Shown here: positions 28,326 through 36,141 of the stretch, in pieces
Position numbering within the stretch: the stretch's first letter is position 1
How the letters are laid out: every line of letters starts with the position of its first letter
Assembly (NCBI GenBank): GCA_022181065.1
Contig: BQMY01000090.1
Span: 1-64,000, forward strand
Length of the DNA stretch: 64,000 nt
Direction: 5' to 3'
Source: Melioribacteraceae bacterium
GTDB lineage: Bacteria > Bacteroidota > Ignavibacteria > Ignavibacteriales > Melioribacteraceae
Program-made: the position numbers and the translations under genes
Notes under the pieces: model-generated
Seen by the model: the letters and a program-made list of their open reading frames with translations, nothing else
What the model was told of the DNA's origin: nothing
Databases searched by the model: none

Positions 28326-28345
28326 TTTATTAACCTCACCCCTGA

Positions 28346-28371
28346 CCCCTCTCCTGGATTCAGGAGAGGGG
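28346..28371. repeat. Perfect inverted repeat after hemL
   Basis: The eleven-base arms cccctctcctg and caggagagggg have a four-base loop. There is no T tract, so it is more likely an interspersed palindrome than a terminator. Related ttctcct/aggaga arms occur at about 355-386 and 31648-31675, next to the same ggggtcagggg/ggggttaggggg flank. Confidence 0.65.
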
Positions 28372-28427
28372 AACTATAATTTTCTCGTTCTTCCCGCTAA
28401 AGTGAGGTTAAGGCCCGACCGGTAATG

Positions 28428-28455
28428 TGTCATTCCCACGGAAGTGGAAATCTAT
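28428..28455 (-). repeat. TGTCA-hairpin element, diverged
   Basis: The flank tgtca leads into the stem attcccac/gtggaaat. The right flank tctat differs from the usual tccag. Confidence 0.6.
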
Positions 28456-28472
28456 ATAGTGAAAGCCTTTCC

Positions 28473-28501
28473 TGTCATTCCGCACTCGATGCGGAATCCA
28501 G
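28473..28501 (-). repeat. TGTCA-hairpin-TCCAG element
   Basis: Flanks tgtca and tccag enclose the stem ttccgca/tgcggaa. It is nearly identical to 201-229, 28 kb away. Confidence 0.8.
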
Positions 28502-28772
28502 TGTTTTTTATCTTTTTCTAATTAGCCTCACCAATTATTCAATACAATAATTGTATTGTAAAGACGCCATTAGGTTGGTGAGGCTCTCGAACCATATGGC
28601 GTCTCTACATCCTCAATAATGGTGTGTACGAAAGATATACTGTCTCGATTTTAATTGAAGTTTTGCTATTACGCGGAAGATAGGTTCCTGTGGTTCCCCG
28701 CTTACGGGACAAGCGATAAACTCACCAACCGGAGCCAGTCTTATAAGACCAGACTAAGACAGGAGGACTTGA

Positions 28773-29399
28773 TTAATTCAGGTAGCCATCCCGCATGACT
28801 ATATCTTTTACGACATCGTTGTTGTCGAGGTATGATTCAAGGTAGGTGAAGTGTTTCAGAAGGAAGTCGATACGTTTTTTTTCACTTTGCAGATTAAGTA
28901 AATTCTGTTGCTGTTTAATATTGAGACCCGATTTTTCGGCAATCTTGAAGGACTTCTTGTTACTGTTGTCGAGAGTGTTCCAGAAGTTTTGCGATAACTC
29001 GATTTTGGTCTTTTTCAGAATATTCTGAAATTTGCTAAGGACGGTCTCCTGAGTTTTCAGGTCAGATATTGAACTGTCTTGGTCGATGTAATCCTCCACC
29101 TCGCTCTGGAGGTAGCCATCGGGGTGCATGCCATGGTTTTTCTTGCGGAATCGTTTAATCCCCTTGACGATTATATCCATACTTCCATTATCGTAAATGT
29201 TGATAATCTCCACGAGTTTTACATAACATCCGACCGGTGCTATTTCCTCATCAATTTTCGACACAATCCCGAATCCTTCATCATTTAGCTGGCAACGCTG
29301 AATCATACGTTTGTACCGTTCTTCAAAAATGTGGAGCGGATACACCGAGCCGGGGTACATAACAAGGTTGAGGGGGAATATGGGTATTAGTTCATTCAT
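28773..29399 (-). CDS. Lon N-terminal (substrate-binding) domain protein
   Basis: This 208-residue protein resembles the free-standing Lon N-domain family. The start IPIFPLNLVMYPGSVYPLHIFEERYKRMI is characteristic, followed by GFGIVSK. It has no ATPase or protease domain. Such proteins are thought to bind peptides or modulate proteolysis, but their role is unproven. The C-terminal 90 residues are helical and lysine-rich. It stands alone, 99 bp from the sod gene stop on the same strand. Confidence 0.85.
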   Translation of the reverse strand: MNELIPIFPLNLVMYPGSVYPLHIFEERYKRMIQRCQLNDEGFGIVSKIDEEIAPVGCYVKLVEIINIYDNGSMDIIVKGIKRFRKKNHGMHPDGYLQSEVEDYIDQDSSISDLKTQETVLSKFQNILKKTKIELSQNFWNTLDNSNKKSFKIAEKSGLNIKQQQNLLNLQSEKKRIDFLLKHFTYLESYLDNNDVVKDIVMRDGYLN

Positions 29400-29497
29400 A
29401 TATAAAAAAAGCTGACTCCGTTATACAGGAAAATAATTTAAATATCTTCAAATTAAAATCAAGAACAGAGTCAGCCTCTTACCAATATTTTTACTTT

Positions 29498-30229
29498 TTA
29501 TTTAGCGGCGTTGTAATTTTTCGCGACTTCATCCCAGTTAATTACATTGTAGAAAGCCGAGATGTAGTCAGGGCGTCTGTTCTGATAGTTCAGATAATAT
29601 GCATGTTCCCAAACGTCTATACCAAGGATTGGAGTTCCCTGAACATCGGCAACATCCATCAATGGGTTGTCCTGGTTCGGGGTAGATGTTACATGAAGTT
29701 TACCATCTTTTACAATCAACCATGCCCAGCCGGAACCGAAACGGGTTGCCGCTGCGTTTGAAAATTCTTCCTTGAATTTATCGAAAGAACCGAATGCGCT
29801 GTTGATTGCTTCAGCAAGTTCACCTGAAGGCGCGACACCTTTATTCGGACCCATTACTGTCCAAAATAGAGAGTGGTTATAGTGTCCACCACCATTATTT
29901 CTAACAGCAGTAGGGAATTTTGAGATATTTTTCATTAAATCTTCAAGTGAATGGCTTTCCATCTCTGTACCTTCAATCGCACCGTTAAGTTTCGCTACAT
30001 AACCGGCGTGATGTTTGGTATGATGGATTTCCATAGTGCGTGCGTCAATGTGCGATTCAAGCGCGTCATACGCGTAACCAAGTTCGGGTAGAGTATATTT
30101 TCCCATTTTATTACTCCTTATACTTTTATTATTAACAGAATTAAAATTTTTTGTTAAGGCAAAAATATTGCCTGTACTTCCGACCAGCGATGCCAGTCCT
30201 ACTGCTGTTAAAAATTTTCTTCTATTCAT
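29498..30229 (-). CDS. sodA: Superoxide dismutase, Mn type, with Tat-like leader and internal start
   Basis: This enzyme dismutates superoxide. Metal ligands are visible in [19 protein letters not shown] and [11 protein letters not shown]; the GGG and NQD residues fit the Mn-type rather than Fe-type pattern. The full frame is 243 residues and begins [17 protein letters not shown], a Tat-like signal (RR, then a hydrophobic stretch). A second ATG at 30106 ([11 protein letters not shown]) starts exactly at the mature SOD and gives 202 residues, the usual length. It has AAGGAG seven bases upstream, much better than the GAAAG before the first ATG. Both exported and cytosolic forms are plausible. 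It ends the rrf2-iscA operon, 18 bp after the Fe-S carrier. Confidence 0.93.
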   Translation of the reverse strand: MNRRKFLTAVGLASLVGSTGNIFALTKNFNSVNNKSIRSNKMGKYTLPELGYAYDALESHIDARTMEIHHTKHHAGYVAKLNGAIEGTEMESHSLEDLMKNISKFPTAVRNNGGGHYNHSLFWTVMGPNKGVAPSGELAEAINSAFGSFDKFKEEFSNAAATRFGSGWAWLIVKDGKLHVTSTPNQDNPLMDVADVQGTPILGIDVWEHAYYLNYQNRRPDYISAFYNVINWDEVAKNYNAAK

Positions 30230-30247
30230 ATTTTTTCTTTCAATAAA

Positions 30248-30598
30248 TTAAACACCAAAAGATTCACCGCAGCCGCAAGTTTTAGAGGCGTTAGGATTAT
30301 TAAAGATGAAACCTTTACCATTAAGGCCATCACTGAAATCGAGTTCTGTGCCCATGAGGTAGAAAAGTGATTTACCATCCACAAGAAGCTTAACTCCTTT
30401 ATCCTCAATGATTGTGTCGCTCGTTTTAGCTTCACCATCAAAACCCAGTTTGTATGTCATACCGGAACATCCGCCACCTTTAACCCCGATACGAAGACCG
30501 AAGTTGGAGTCGATGTTATTTTCGTCCATAATTTTTTTGATTTGCTCGGCAGCTTTGTCTGTTACCGTGATATCACTCTGTACGGTTGTTTCTGACAT
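30248..30598 (-). CDS. A-type iron-sulfur cluster carrier (IscA/SufA/ErpA family)
   Basis: This 116-residue protein delivers Fe-S clusters to apo-proteins. The three conserved cysteines are present: C44 (GGGCSGM), C108 and C110 (TCGCGESF). The ATG follows AGGAGTAACAGG. It lies between a small unknown protein and SOD in an operon headed by an Rrf2 regulator, consistent with a response to oxidative or iron stress. IscA, SufA and ErpA cannot be told apart here. Confidence 0.93.
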   Translation of the reverse strand: MSETTVQSDITVTDKAAEQIKKIMDENNIDSNFGLRIGVKGGGCSGMTYKLGFDGEAKTSDTIIEDKGVKLLVDGKSLFYLMGTELDFSDGLNGKGFIFNNPNASKTCGCGESFGV

Positions 30599-30602
30599 CC
30601 TG

Positions 30603-30929
30603 TTACTCCTTCTCTACTTTGCTATCTGTTTCAACCCCGGCGTTCTCTGTAACACTATTATGGGGTGTAAAATTCACTTTCCAAACGTTTTTATCAATTT
30701 GTACCAATTTCCCGTTTGCGGTAAGATAAGCCAGAAATTCAACCGCGGTTTTTTCATATACCGAATAGGGCAGCTCAATGTTATCTTTTCTAAAGTAGCT
30801 CTTGATACCATATTGAACATCGCGCAGGAAAATGTTGGAGTTAAAATACATATGATATTTTTCCCTTAGAAAGGCGAGGAAAATTTCTTCGTTTTTTTTC
30901 AATTCTTCTGTGTAATTCATATCTACCAT
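30603..30929 (-). CDS. Small hypothetical protein in Rrf2/Fe-S operon
   Basis: This 108-residue protein is not recognised. It is charged, with an N-terminal helical part, a middle segment (DVQYGIKSYFRKDNIELPYSV) that could be a small winged-helix-like fold, and an acidic, probably disordered tail. It has no cysteine, so it does not itself bind a cluster through thiolates. The ATG at 30929 overlaps the rrf2 stop (TGATG), indicating translational coupling. The Fe-S carrier follows four bases after its stop. Position suggests a role in Fe-S assembly or its control; that is inference only. Confidence 0.7.
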   Translation of the reverse strand: MVDMNYTEELKKNEEIFLAFLREKYHMYFNSNIFLRDVQYGIKSYFRKDNIELPYSVYEKTAVEFLAYLTANGKLVQIDKNVWKVNFTPHNSVTENAGVETDSKVEKE

Positions 30930-31339
30930 CAATTTATTAAATCATTTAATGTCGTTTCAATAAAAACATTTTCAAGTCGTTTTTGCAAGTTAAGTATCGG
31001 AGGACGAATACAGCAAGTTTCTACTCTGCCGCAATCATCGGTCGTGGCGTTTTCAACCATACATTCCGTAACCTGAATTTTTTGCTCAAGCGAGTTTGCA
31101 AGCCTGAACAGGTTAAGGTCTTCCTTATCGACTATCAGGTTATATCCACCGCGATTTCCCTGAACAGATTCCAGGATTTTTTTGCGTACAAGATTCTGCA
31201 GGATTTTCGCCAGAAGAGTGTAGGGAATATTCTCCCTTTCCGATATCTCCCGCGCACTCGGGTAGTGACCTGACGGACTTTCGGATATATATTTGAGTGC
31301 CAGTATGGCGTATTCTACAGATTTTGCGAGTTTTAACAT
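30929..31339 (-). CDS. Rrf2-family (IscR-like) transcriptional regulator
   Basis: This 136-residue regulator opens with the Rrf2 winged helix (KLAKSVEYAILALKYISE, then IPYTLLAKILQNLVRKKILESVQGNRGGY). Four cysteines lie in the C-terminal half (ECM, DDC, TCC), where IscR and related SUF regulators bind a 2Fe-2S cluster. I place the start at the ATG at 31339, after AGGAA, which matches Rrf2 length; the upstream open frame to 31456 reads promoter sequence. A perfect IscR-type operator lies 18 bp upstream, so the gene probably controls itself and the following genes in response to Fe-S status. Confidence 0.9.
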   Translation of the reverse strand: MLKLAKSVEYAILALKYISESPSGHYPSAREISERENIPYTLLAKILQNLVRKKILESVQGNRGGYNLIVDKEDLNLFRLANSLEQKIQVTECMVENATTDDCGRVETCCIRPPILNLQKRLENVFIETTLNDLIN

Positions 31340-31356
31340 ATTCCTGTTTTCTTGTG

Positions 31357-31371
31357 CGACTAAATTAGTCG
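31357..31371 (-). promoter_or_regulatory. IscR type 1-like operator
   Basis: The 15-base palindrome cgactaaattagtcg contains a core that fits GACTRWWWYAGTC, the centre of the known IscR type 1 (Fe-S form) site. It begins five bases downstream of the predicted -10 box, where bound protein would block transcription. Confidence 0.7.
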
Positions 31372-31376
31372 TATTA

Positions 31377-31405
31377 AACTTACAATTAAAAAGATAGAAA
31401 GTCAA
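31377..31405 (-). promoter_or_regulatory. Promoter of the rrf2 operon
   Basis: On the minus strand TTGACT (31405-31400) is separated by 17 bases from TAAGTT (31382-31377). The second box extends to TAAGTTTA, close to the TAnnTTTG consensus. The IscR-like palindrome lies immediately downstream. Confidence 0.6.
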
Positions 31406-31466
31406 GTATTTGGAGAATGCTTTGTTTTTGAGGATTATGAACCTGCGAGTCGACACCTAAACCGGT

Positions 31467-31494
31467 TGTCATACCTGCGCAGGCAGGTATCCAG
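31467..31494 (-). repeat. TGTCA-hairpin-TCCAG element with a different stem
   Basis: Flanks tgtca and tccag are the same as at 201-229 and 28473-28501, but the stem is tacctg/caggta. Confidence 0.75.
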
Positions 31495-31763
31495 AGATAT
31501 CGTATTATTGCAAAATAATAATTTGAACACACCACCGCGCAAGTCGTAAGTCAATAGTCGCCAGTCTGTAGTCAAAAAATAAAAAACAAAACCTAGATAC
31601 CCGATCATTTCTCCAAGGTCAAGCTTATGACTAAGTAGTTTTTTGCTCCCCTTCTCCTGTTTATAGGAGAGGGGGTTAGGGGGTGAGGTCATTTTTTAAG
31701 TTGTTCCTTAACAACGCCAGCCCTAAAGCGTTCGGGGTACGTTCAAAAGGAGGAGAAAAAAGA

Positions 31764-32430
31764 CTGGATACCTGCCTCCGCCCACCCGAGGCGGCTAAAC
31801 AGGAATGACAATAGAATTAAACGATGTCATTTCCGCGCATTCTCCCGGGTGCTTCCCCGCGCACGGGGCAAGCGACAGCTCAGCAAACCTTGAAAAATAG
31901 GTCCCTGAGTTAAATCGAAGGGCCGGGCTATGTAGAGAATGGACAGGCTATGTGCAAAATTTGAGTATTCAAAAACTGGATACCCGATGGGGCTCGGGTA
32001 TGACAAACTACTTCATAAAATTTTCCGGTTTTGTCATTTCCACGAAAGTGGAAATCTAATTTTTCTAAAACTGGATGCCTGCCTCCGCCCACCCGAGGCG
32101 GCTAAACGGGAATGACAAACGAATTGAATTATGTCAATTCCGCGCATCCTCTCGGGTGCTTCCCCGCGCACGGGGCAAGCGACAGCTCAGCAAACCTTGA
32201 AAAATAGGTCCCTGAGTTAAATCGAAGGGCCGGGCTATGTAGAGAATGGACAGGCTATGTGCAAAATTTGAGTATTCAAAAACTGGATACCCGATGGGGC
32301 TCGGGTATGACAAACTACTTCATAAAATTTTCCGGTTTTGTCATTTCCACGAAAGTGGAAATCTAATCTTTCTAAAACTGGATTCCTGCTTCCGCCCACC
32401 CGAGGCGGCTAAACAGGAATGACAAAAGAA
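31764..32430 (+). repeat. 307-bp tandem repeat, two full units and part of a third
   Basis: Matching points recur exactly 307 bases apart (31771, 32078, 32385). Each unit holds a long CTGGA...TGACA element (31764-31810, 32071-32117, 32378-32424; inner stem ccgcc/ggcgg), a ccccgc/cggggcaagcgacag repeat, a short CTGGA element with stem tacccga/tcgggta (31976-32005, 32283-32312) and a TGTCA element with stem atttccac/gtggaaat (32032-32059, 32339-32366). Units differ by only a few substitutions. Confidence 0.9.
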
Positions 32431-32499
32431 TTGAATAATCTCCATTCCATGAATTCGTATGGGGTGGAGTGTATCCAGATAATTGATAAAGTTTCTGGA

Positions 32500-35400
32500 T
32501 CAATTTACTGCTACCTTTTCATCAAGTTTTGCTTCGATAACCTGATTGGTTATTTCTTTACTGAATCCGATAAGGTAATCGAGCATAAGCTCGGGTGATG
32601 AGAACCTGTTGAGAACCTCCAGTTTCATCACATCCCTGTCTTGCTTGAAATTAATGTTTTTGGCGTGTCGATCAACGATGTATTGCATAAAGACCGAAAA
32701 CTTGTTCTGGTAGAAATCTTCTTTATCGCTTTTGGGGAGGATGATTGTCATGCGGTCACGCAAGATGATAATTCTTTCAAACAATGCGTAAGATGCAAAA
32801 TATCTTAGCTCGGCCGTTTTAAGAAGTCTTTCAACTATCACCGGAGGTTTACCGAATCGATCTTCAAGCTCCTCGATAATCTCTTTCATTTCGTCCCACT
32901 TGTCGATTGAGAATAGAGCGGTATAGAAGCTCAAACGATCTGCCTGTTCAGGCATAAAATCTTTCGGGATACCAATTTCAAAGAAGGTATCGATTGTTGT
33001 TTCAGAACGTTCACGGTGTTTTGGAAGTTTATCGAATACATTTTTGAACTCTGTTTCTTTCAATTCTTCTACAGCTTCATCAACCAGCTTGATATACATA
33101 TCAAATCCCACCGAATCGATAGAGCCGCTTTGTTCAGTTCCGAGGAGGTTACCCGCGCCACGGATTTCAAGATCCCTCATCGACAGGTTAAATCCTTCGC
33201 CGAGGTCGGTATATTCCTCAATAGCCTGCAAACGTCGTACAGCTTTTTTTGTTATCGTATTGAGTGAAGGCACGAGGAAATAAGCGTATGCCTGTTTATC
33301 TGAACGCCCCACACGCCCGCGAAGTTGATGCAGTTCTGCAAGACCAAATCTGTCAGCACGATTTATGATGATTGTATTTACATTCGGGATATCGAGCCCC
33401 GATTCAATTATTTTCGTAGCGAGAAGCATATGATACTTTTTGCCGAGAAAATCATGAATAACATTCTCAAGCTGGCCAGCCTTCATTTGTCCGTGAGCAA
33501 TGGCGATATTTATTTCAGGAATATACTTCTGGATGTATAACGCGATCTTATCTATCGATTGCACACGGTCGTGGACAAAATAGATCTGTCCGTTTCTCTT
33601 GACTTCCTCGAGTACCCACTCCCTGACTTTATGGATATCAAAAAGGTCCACTTTTGTATAGATAGGCTGACGGTTAGGTGGTGGAGTCGCGATTATTGAT
33701 AAATCCCTTGCACCAAGCAATGAGAGGTTTAAGGTTCTCGGAATTGGTGTAGCTGTTAGTGTGAGAGTATCAACATTCGCGCGAAGTGTGCGTAATTTCT
33801 CTTTTGCCATAACACCGAATCGCTGTTCTTCATCAATGATAAGTAACCCCAAATCCTTAAACTTGATATCTTTTGAAAGGAGTCTGTGAGTGCCTATAAC
33901 TACGTCAACTTTACCTTCGGCTAGACCTTTTACAATCTCTGTTTGTACTGTTTTGGTCTGGAATCGTGATAGTGCCGCCACTTTAACCGGAAATTGCGTG
34001 AGACGATCCCTGAATGTATTAAAATGCTGTTCGGCAAGAATAGTAGTTGGGACAAGCAGCCCGACCTGCTTCCCATCATTAACCGCCTTGAAGGCCGCGC
34101 GGACCGCAATTTCTGTCTTCCCGAAACCCACATCACCGCAAACCAGGCGGTCCATAGGGTTTTCCGATTCCATATCAAGCTTTACTTCTTCTGTTACCTT
34201 TGCCTGGTCGGGCGTATCTTCATAAAAGAATGAAGCCTCAAGTTCCTTCTGCCATATCGTATCGGAGGAATATGCAACACCGGGGGTTGATTTACGTTTT
34301 GCGTACAGAGTGATCAGTTCACGAGCGGCTTCTTTAATTTTAGTCTTGACCTTTTTCTTTGTGTTCTTCCACTCGTTGCTGCCAAGAACAGAAAGTTTGG
34401 GAGGAGAGCCTTCCTTTGATGAAAACTTTTTGACAAGGGAGAGATAATTGAGGTTTACATAAACCACACCGCCCTCGGCGTAGTTAATTTTAATACTCTC
34501 TTGCTCGACCATACCGATTTTGATGTTTTTAAGTCCGGCATATTGCCCGATACCAAAATTTTCATGAACGACAAAATCGCCATGCTTAATCGATGCAAAA
34601 TCCTTAACACGTGATTTTTTATACTTTTTCGATGTTGATAATCTTGTACGATATGGTTTGTTGAATATCTGGTAATCGGTAAGCACCAAATAATTTGATT
34701 TTTTGGCGTGAAATCCATCTTTGATCGCCAACACTTTAATTTTAAGCAAACCTTCCCTGAGTAGATCATTTAACTCCTGCTTGAACTCGGAGAGGAGATC
34801 AAACAACCGTTTCCCCTGGATTTCGTTTTCCGTGCTTATATATACGGTGTTTCCTTTATCTGCAAATTCTTTAATGACCTTAAACAGAATTTCAAAATTG
34901 GAGTCTATTTTGGGTGGAGCAAATAGTTCAAGTTTTATTCTGTCATCGTATTTCCCGAGTTCATCTTCTATCATCCATCGACATTCTTTTTCGAAAAGCT
35001 CTTTCACATCGGATGATATATAATCCGATTTAATTTCTTCCTGGACAGGATATTCTTCAGGTGTCTCATTGTTGTAGAGTTCTTCTTTCAGTTCGGAGTC
35101 CATATCGGAAATATCAATCGATTTTTCTTCTTTCTTTACCTTTTCAGCGAATATATCGTGAAGTTCGTAATCGGAAGCGAATATTAAAGGATTTTCCAAA
35201 TATTCAAAGATGTCTGCTTCCTTTAACGTTTCGCCTGTATTCAGTGCGGGTGCCAGGGAGACTTCCTCAATACGGTCGGATGATCGCTGTGATTCCGCAT
35301 CAAAATGCCTTAACGATTCAAGAAAATCACCATCGAACTCTACTCTTGTCGGCTGCCTTTCGCTATAAGACCAGAAGTCTATGATGCTTCCTCTAACCGC

Positions 35401-35886
35401 GAAATCTCCCGGCGATTCAACATGCTTGTCCTTCTTGTAGCTGTACATCCCCAGGTATTCCAGGAGCTCATCGTAAGAAATATCCGCGCCAACGTGGAGC
35501 TGCAAAGTGTTTTTTTCGAGTTCAAATTTTTGGGGTAGTTTTATTTTAAGTATTTCATACGGTGCCAGTATAATAACTCTCTCTTTTTTACTGATACTCG
35601 TCAATCTCTGCTGGAGTGTTTCCTTGTTTAATTCATCAAGGGCTACTGTATCGTTCCCCAGTCCAAGGACATTTAGTTCAACTTTTAATTCGTTCACCCT
35701 TTGAACCCCCGGGCATAAGATTAGCATGTTTTTTTCAAATGCCGCAAGTAGCTTTATCAGAAGGCTACCCGAGGAACCGGGTAATCCCGATATGTGATGA
35801 ATTTTTGTTTTTGATGTTTTGATTTTATCAATTAATGAAGATATTTGAGGTATCGAAGAAAATTCGATCAGCAGAGGAAGTTTCAT
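32500..35886 (-). CDS. mfd: Transcription-repair coupling factor
   Basis: This DNA translocase removes stalled RNA polymerase and recruits UvrA to the transcribed strand, 1128 residues. Visible parts are the UvrB-like N-terminal domain (FAVRGSIIDFWSY, PTRVEFDGDFLESLRHFD), the RNA polymerase-interacting domain (GDFVVHENFGIGQYAGL), and the superfamily 2 helicase motifs CGDVGFGKTE, DEEQRFG, TATPIPRTL and QLRGRVGR. The TRCF C-terminal domain is last. Length and order are normal. It is divergent from the Lon-like gene, separated by 255 bp. Confidence 0.97.
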   Translation of the reverse strand: MKLPLLIEFSSIPQISSLIDKIKTSKTKIHHISGLPGSSGSLLIKLLAAFEKNMLILCPGVQRVNELKVELNVLGLGNDTVALDELNKETLQQRLTSISKKERVIILAPYEILKIKLPQKFELEKNTLQLHVGADISYDELLEYLGMYSYKKDKHVESPGDFAVRGSIIDFWSYSERQPTRVEFDGDFLESLRHFDAESQRSSDRIEEVSLAPALNTGETLKEADIFEYLENPLIFASDYELHDIFAEKVKKEEKSIDISDMDSELKEELYNNETPEEYPVQEEIKSDYISSDVKELFEKECRWMIEDELGKYDDRIKLELFAPPKIDSNFEILFKVIKEFADKGNTVYISTENEIQGKRLFDLLSEFKQELNDLLREGLLKIKVLAIKDGFHAKKSNYLVLTDYQIFNKPYRTRLSTSKKYKKSRVKDFASIKHGDFVVHENFGIGQYAGLKNIKIGMVEQESIKINYAEGGVVYVNLNYLSLVKKFSSKEGSPPKLSVLGSNEWKNTKKKVKTKIKEAARELITLYAKRKSTPGVAYSSDTIWQKELEASFFYEDTPDQAKVTEEVKLDMESENPMDRLVCGDVGFGKTEIAVRAAFKAVNDGKQVGLLVPTTILAEQHFNTFRDRLTQFPVKVAALSRFQTKTVQTEIVKGLAEGKVDVVIGTHRLLSKDIKFKDLGLLIIDEEQRFGVMAKEKLRTLRANVDTLTLTATPIPRTLNLSLLGARDLSIIATPPPNRQPIYTKVDLFDIHKVREWVLEEVKRNGQIYFVHDRVQSIDKIALYIQKYIPEINIAIAHGQMKAGQLENVIHDFLGKKYHMLLATKIIESGLDIPNVNTIIINRADRFGLAELHQLRGRVGRSDKQAYAYFLVPSLNTITKKAVRRLQAIEEYTDLGEGFNLSMRDLEIRGAGNLLGTEQSGSIDSVGFDMYIKLVDEAVEELKETEFKNVFDKLPKHRERSETTIDTFFEIGIPKDFMPEQADRLSFYTALFSIDKWDEMKEIIEELEDRFGKPPVIVERLLKTAELRYFASYALFERIIILRDRMTIILPKSDKEDFYQNKFSVFMQYIVDRHAKNINFKQDRDVMKLEVLNRFSSPELMLDYLIGFSKEITNQVIEAKLDEKVAVN

Positions 35887-36141
35887 TCTTTTTCCGTTAA
35901 AATAGACTCTTGTGTATGATTATGATTTTTAAAATATATAGAGTTGCTCGATTCACGAACAGAAACATCTTAAATTAAGTATAAAAACAGAAAAACGAAA
36001 TAAAGAGTTCTTAAACTTGCTCATTAACAGAGTATAATTCCAATTACAACAAAAACTTGTGAGATTTTATACTTTATTAACAGATAATGTTTTTAAGTAA
36101 ATATTATTTTATATTGAAAAATACACAGACCTGGAAGAAAA

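Larger units (their letters stand above)
28326..28772. other. Intergenic repeat cluster after hemL
   Basis: No gene is visible between the convergent hemL and Lon-domain genes. The stretch holds a perfect cccctctcctg/caggagagggg hairpin (28346-28371), two TGTCA-type palindromes (28428-28455 and 28473-28501), an agacgccat/atggcgtct hairpin enclosing ggttggtgagg (about 28563-28607), and a ggttccccgc...ctcaccaacc repeat (28693-28722). Confidence 0.75.
31411..32499. other. Large intergenic repeat region between the rrf2 promoter and mfd
   Basis: No credible gene is present; the short frame at 31435-31692 is repeat sequence. The region contains a TGTCA palindrome at 31467-31494, a ttctcct/aggagag hairpin at about 31648-31675 and a 307-bp tandem repeat at 31764-32430. 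Confidence 0.8.

Noticed and set aside
31340-31456. Longer N-terminus for the Rrf2 regulator
   Set aside because: It would translate the promoter and operator region; the Rrf2 fold starts at the ATG at 31339, which has its own ribosome binding site.
31435-31692. 85-codon open frame on the minus strand
   Set aside because: It is composed of interspersed palindromes upstream of the rrf2 promoter; the same repeat sequence occurs elsewhere as intergenic DNA.
31764-32430. Possible CRISPR array
   Set aside because: The repeat period is 307 bases and the units are nearly identical throughout; there are no short repeats with unique spacers and no cas genes.
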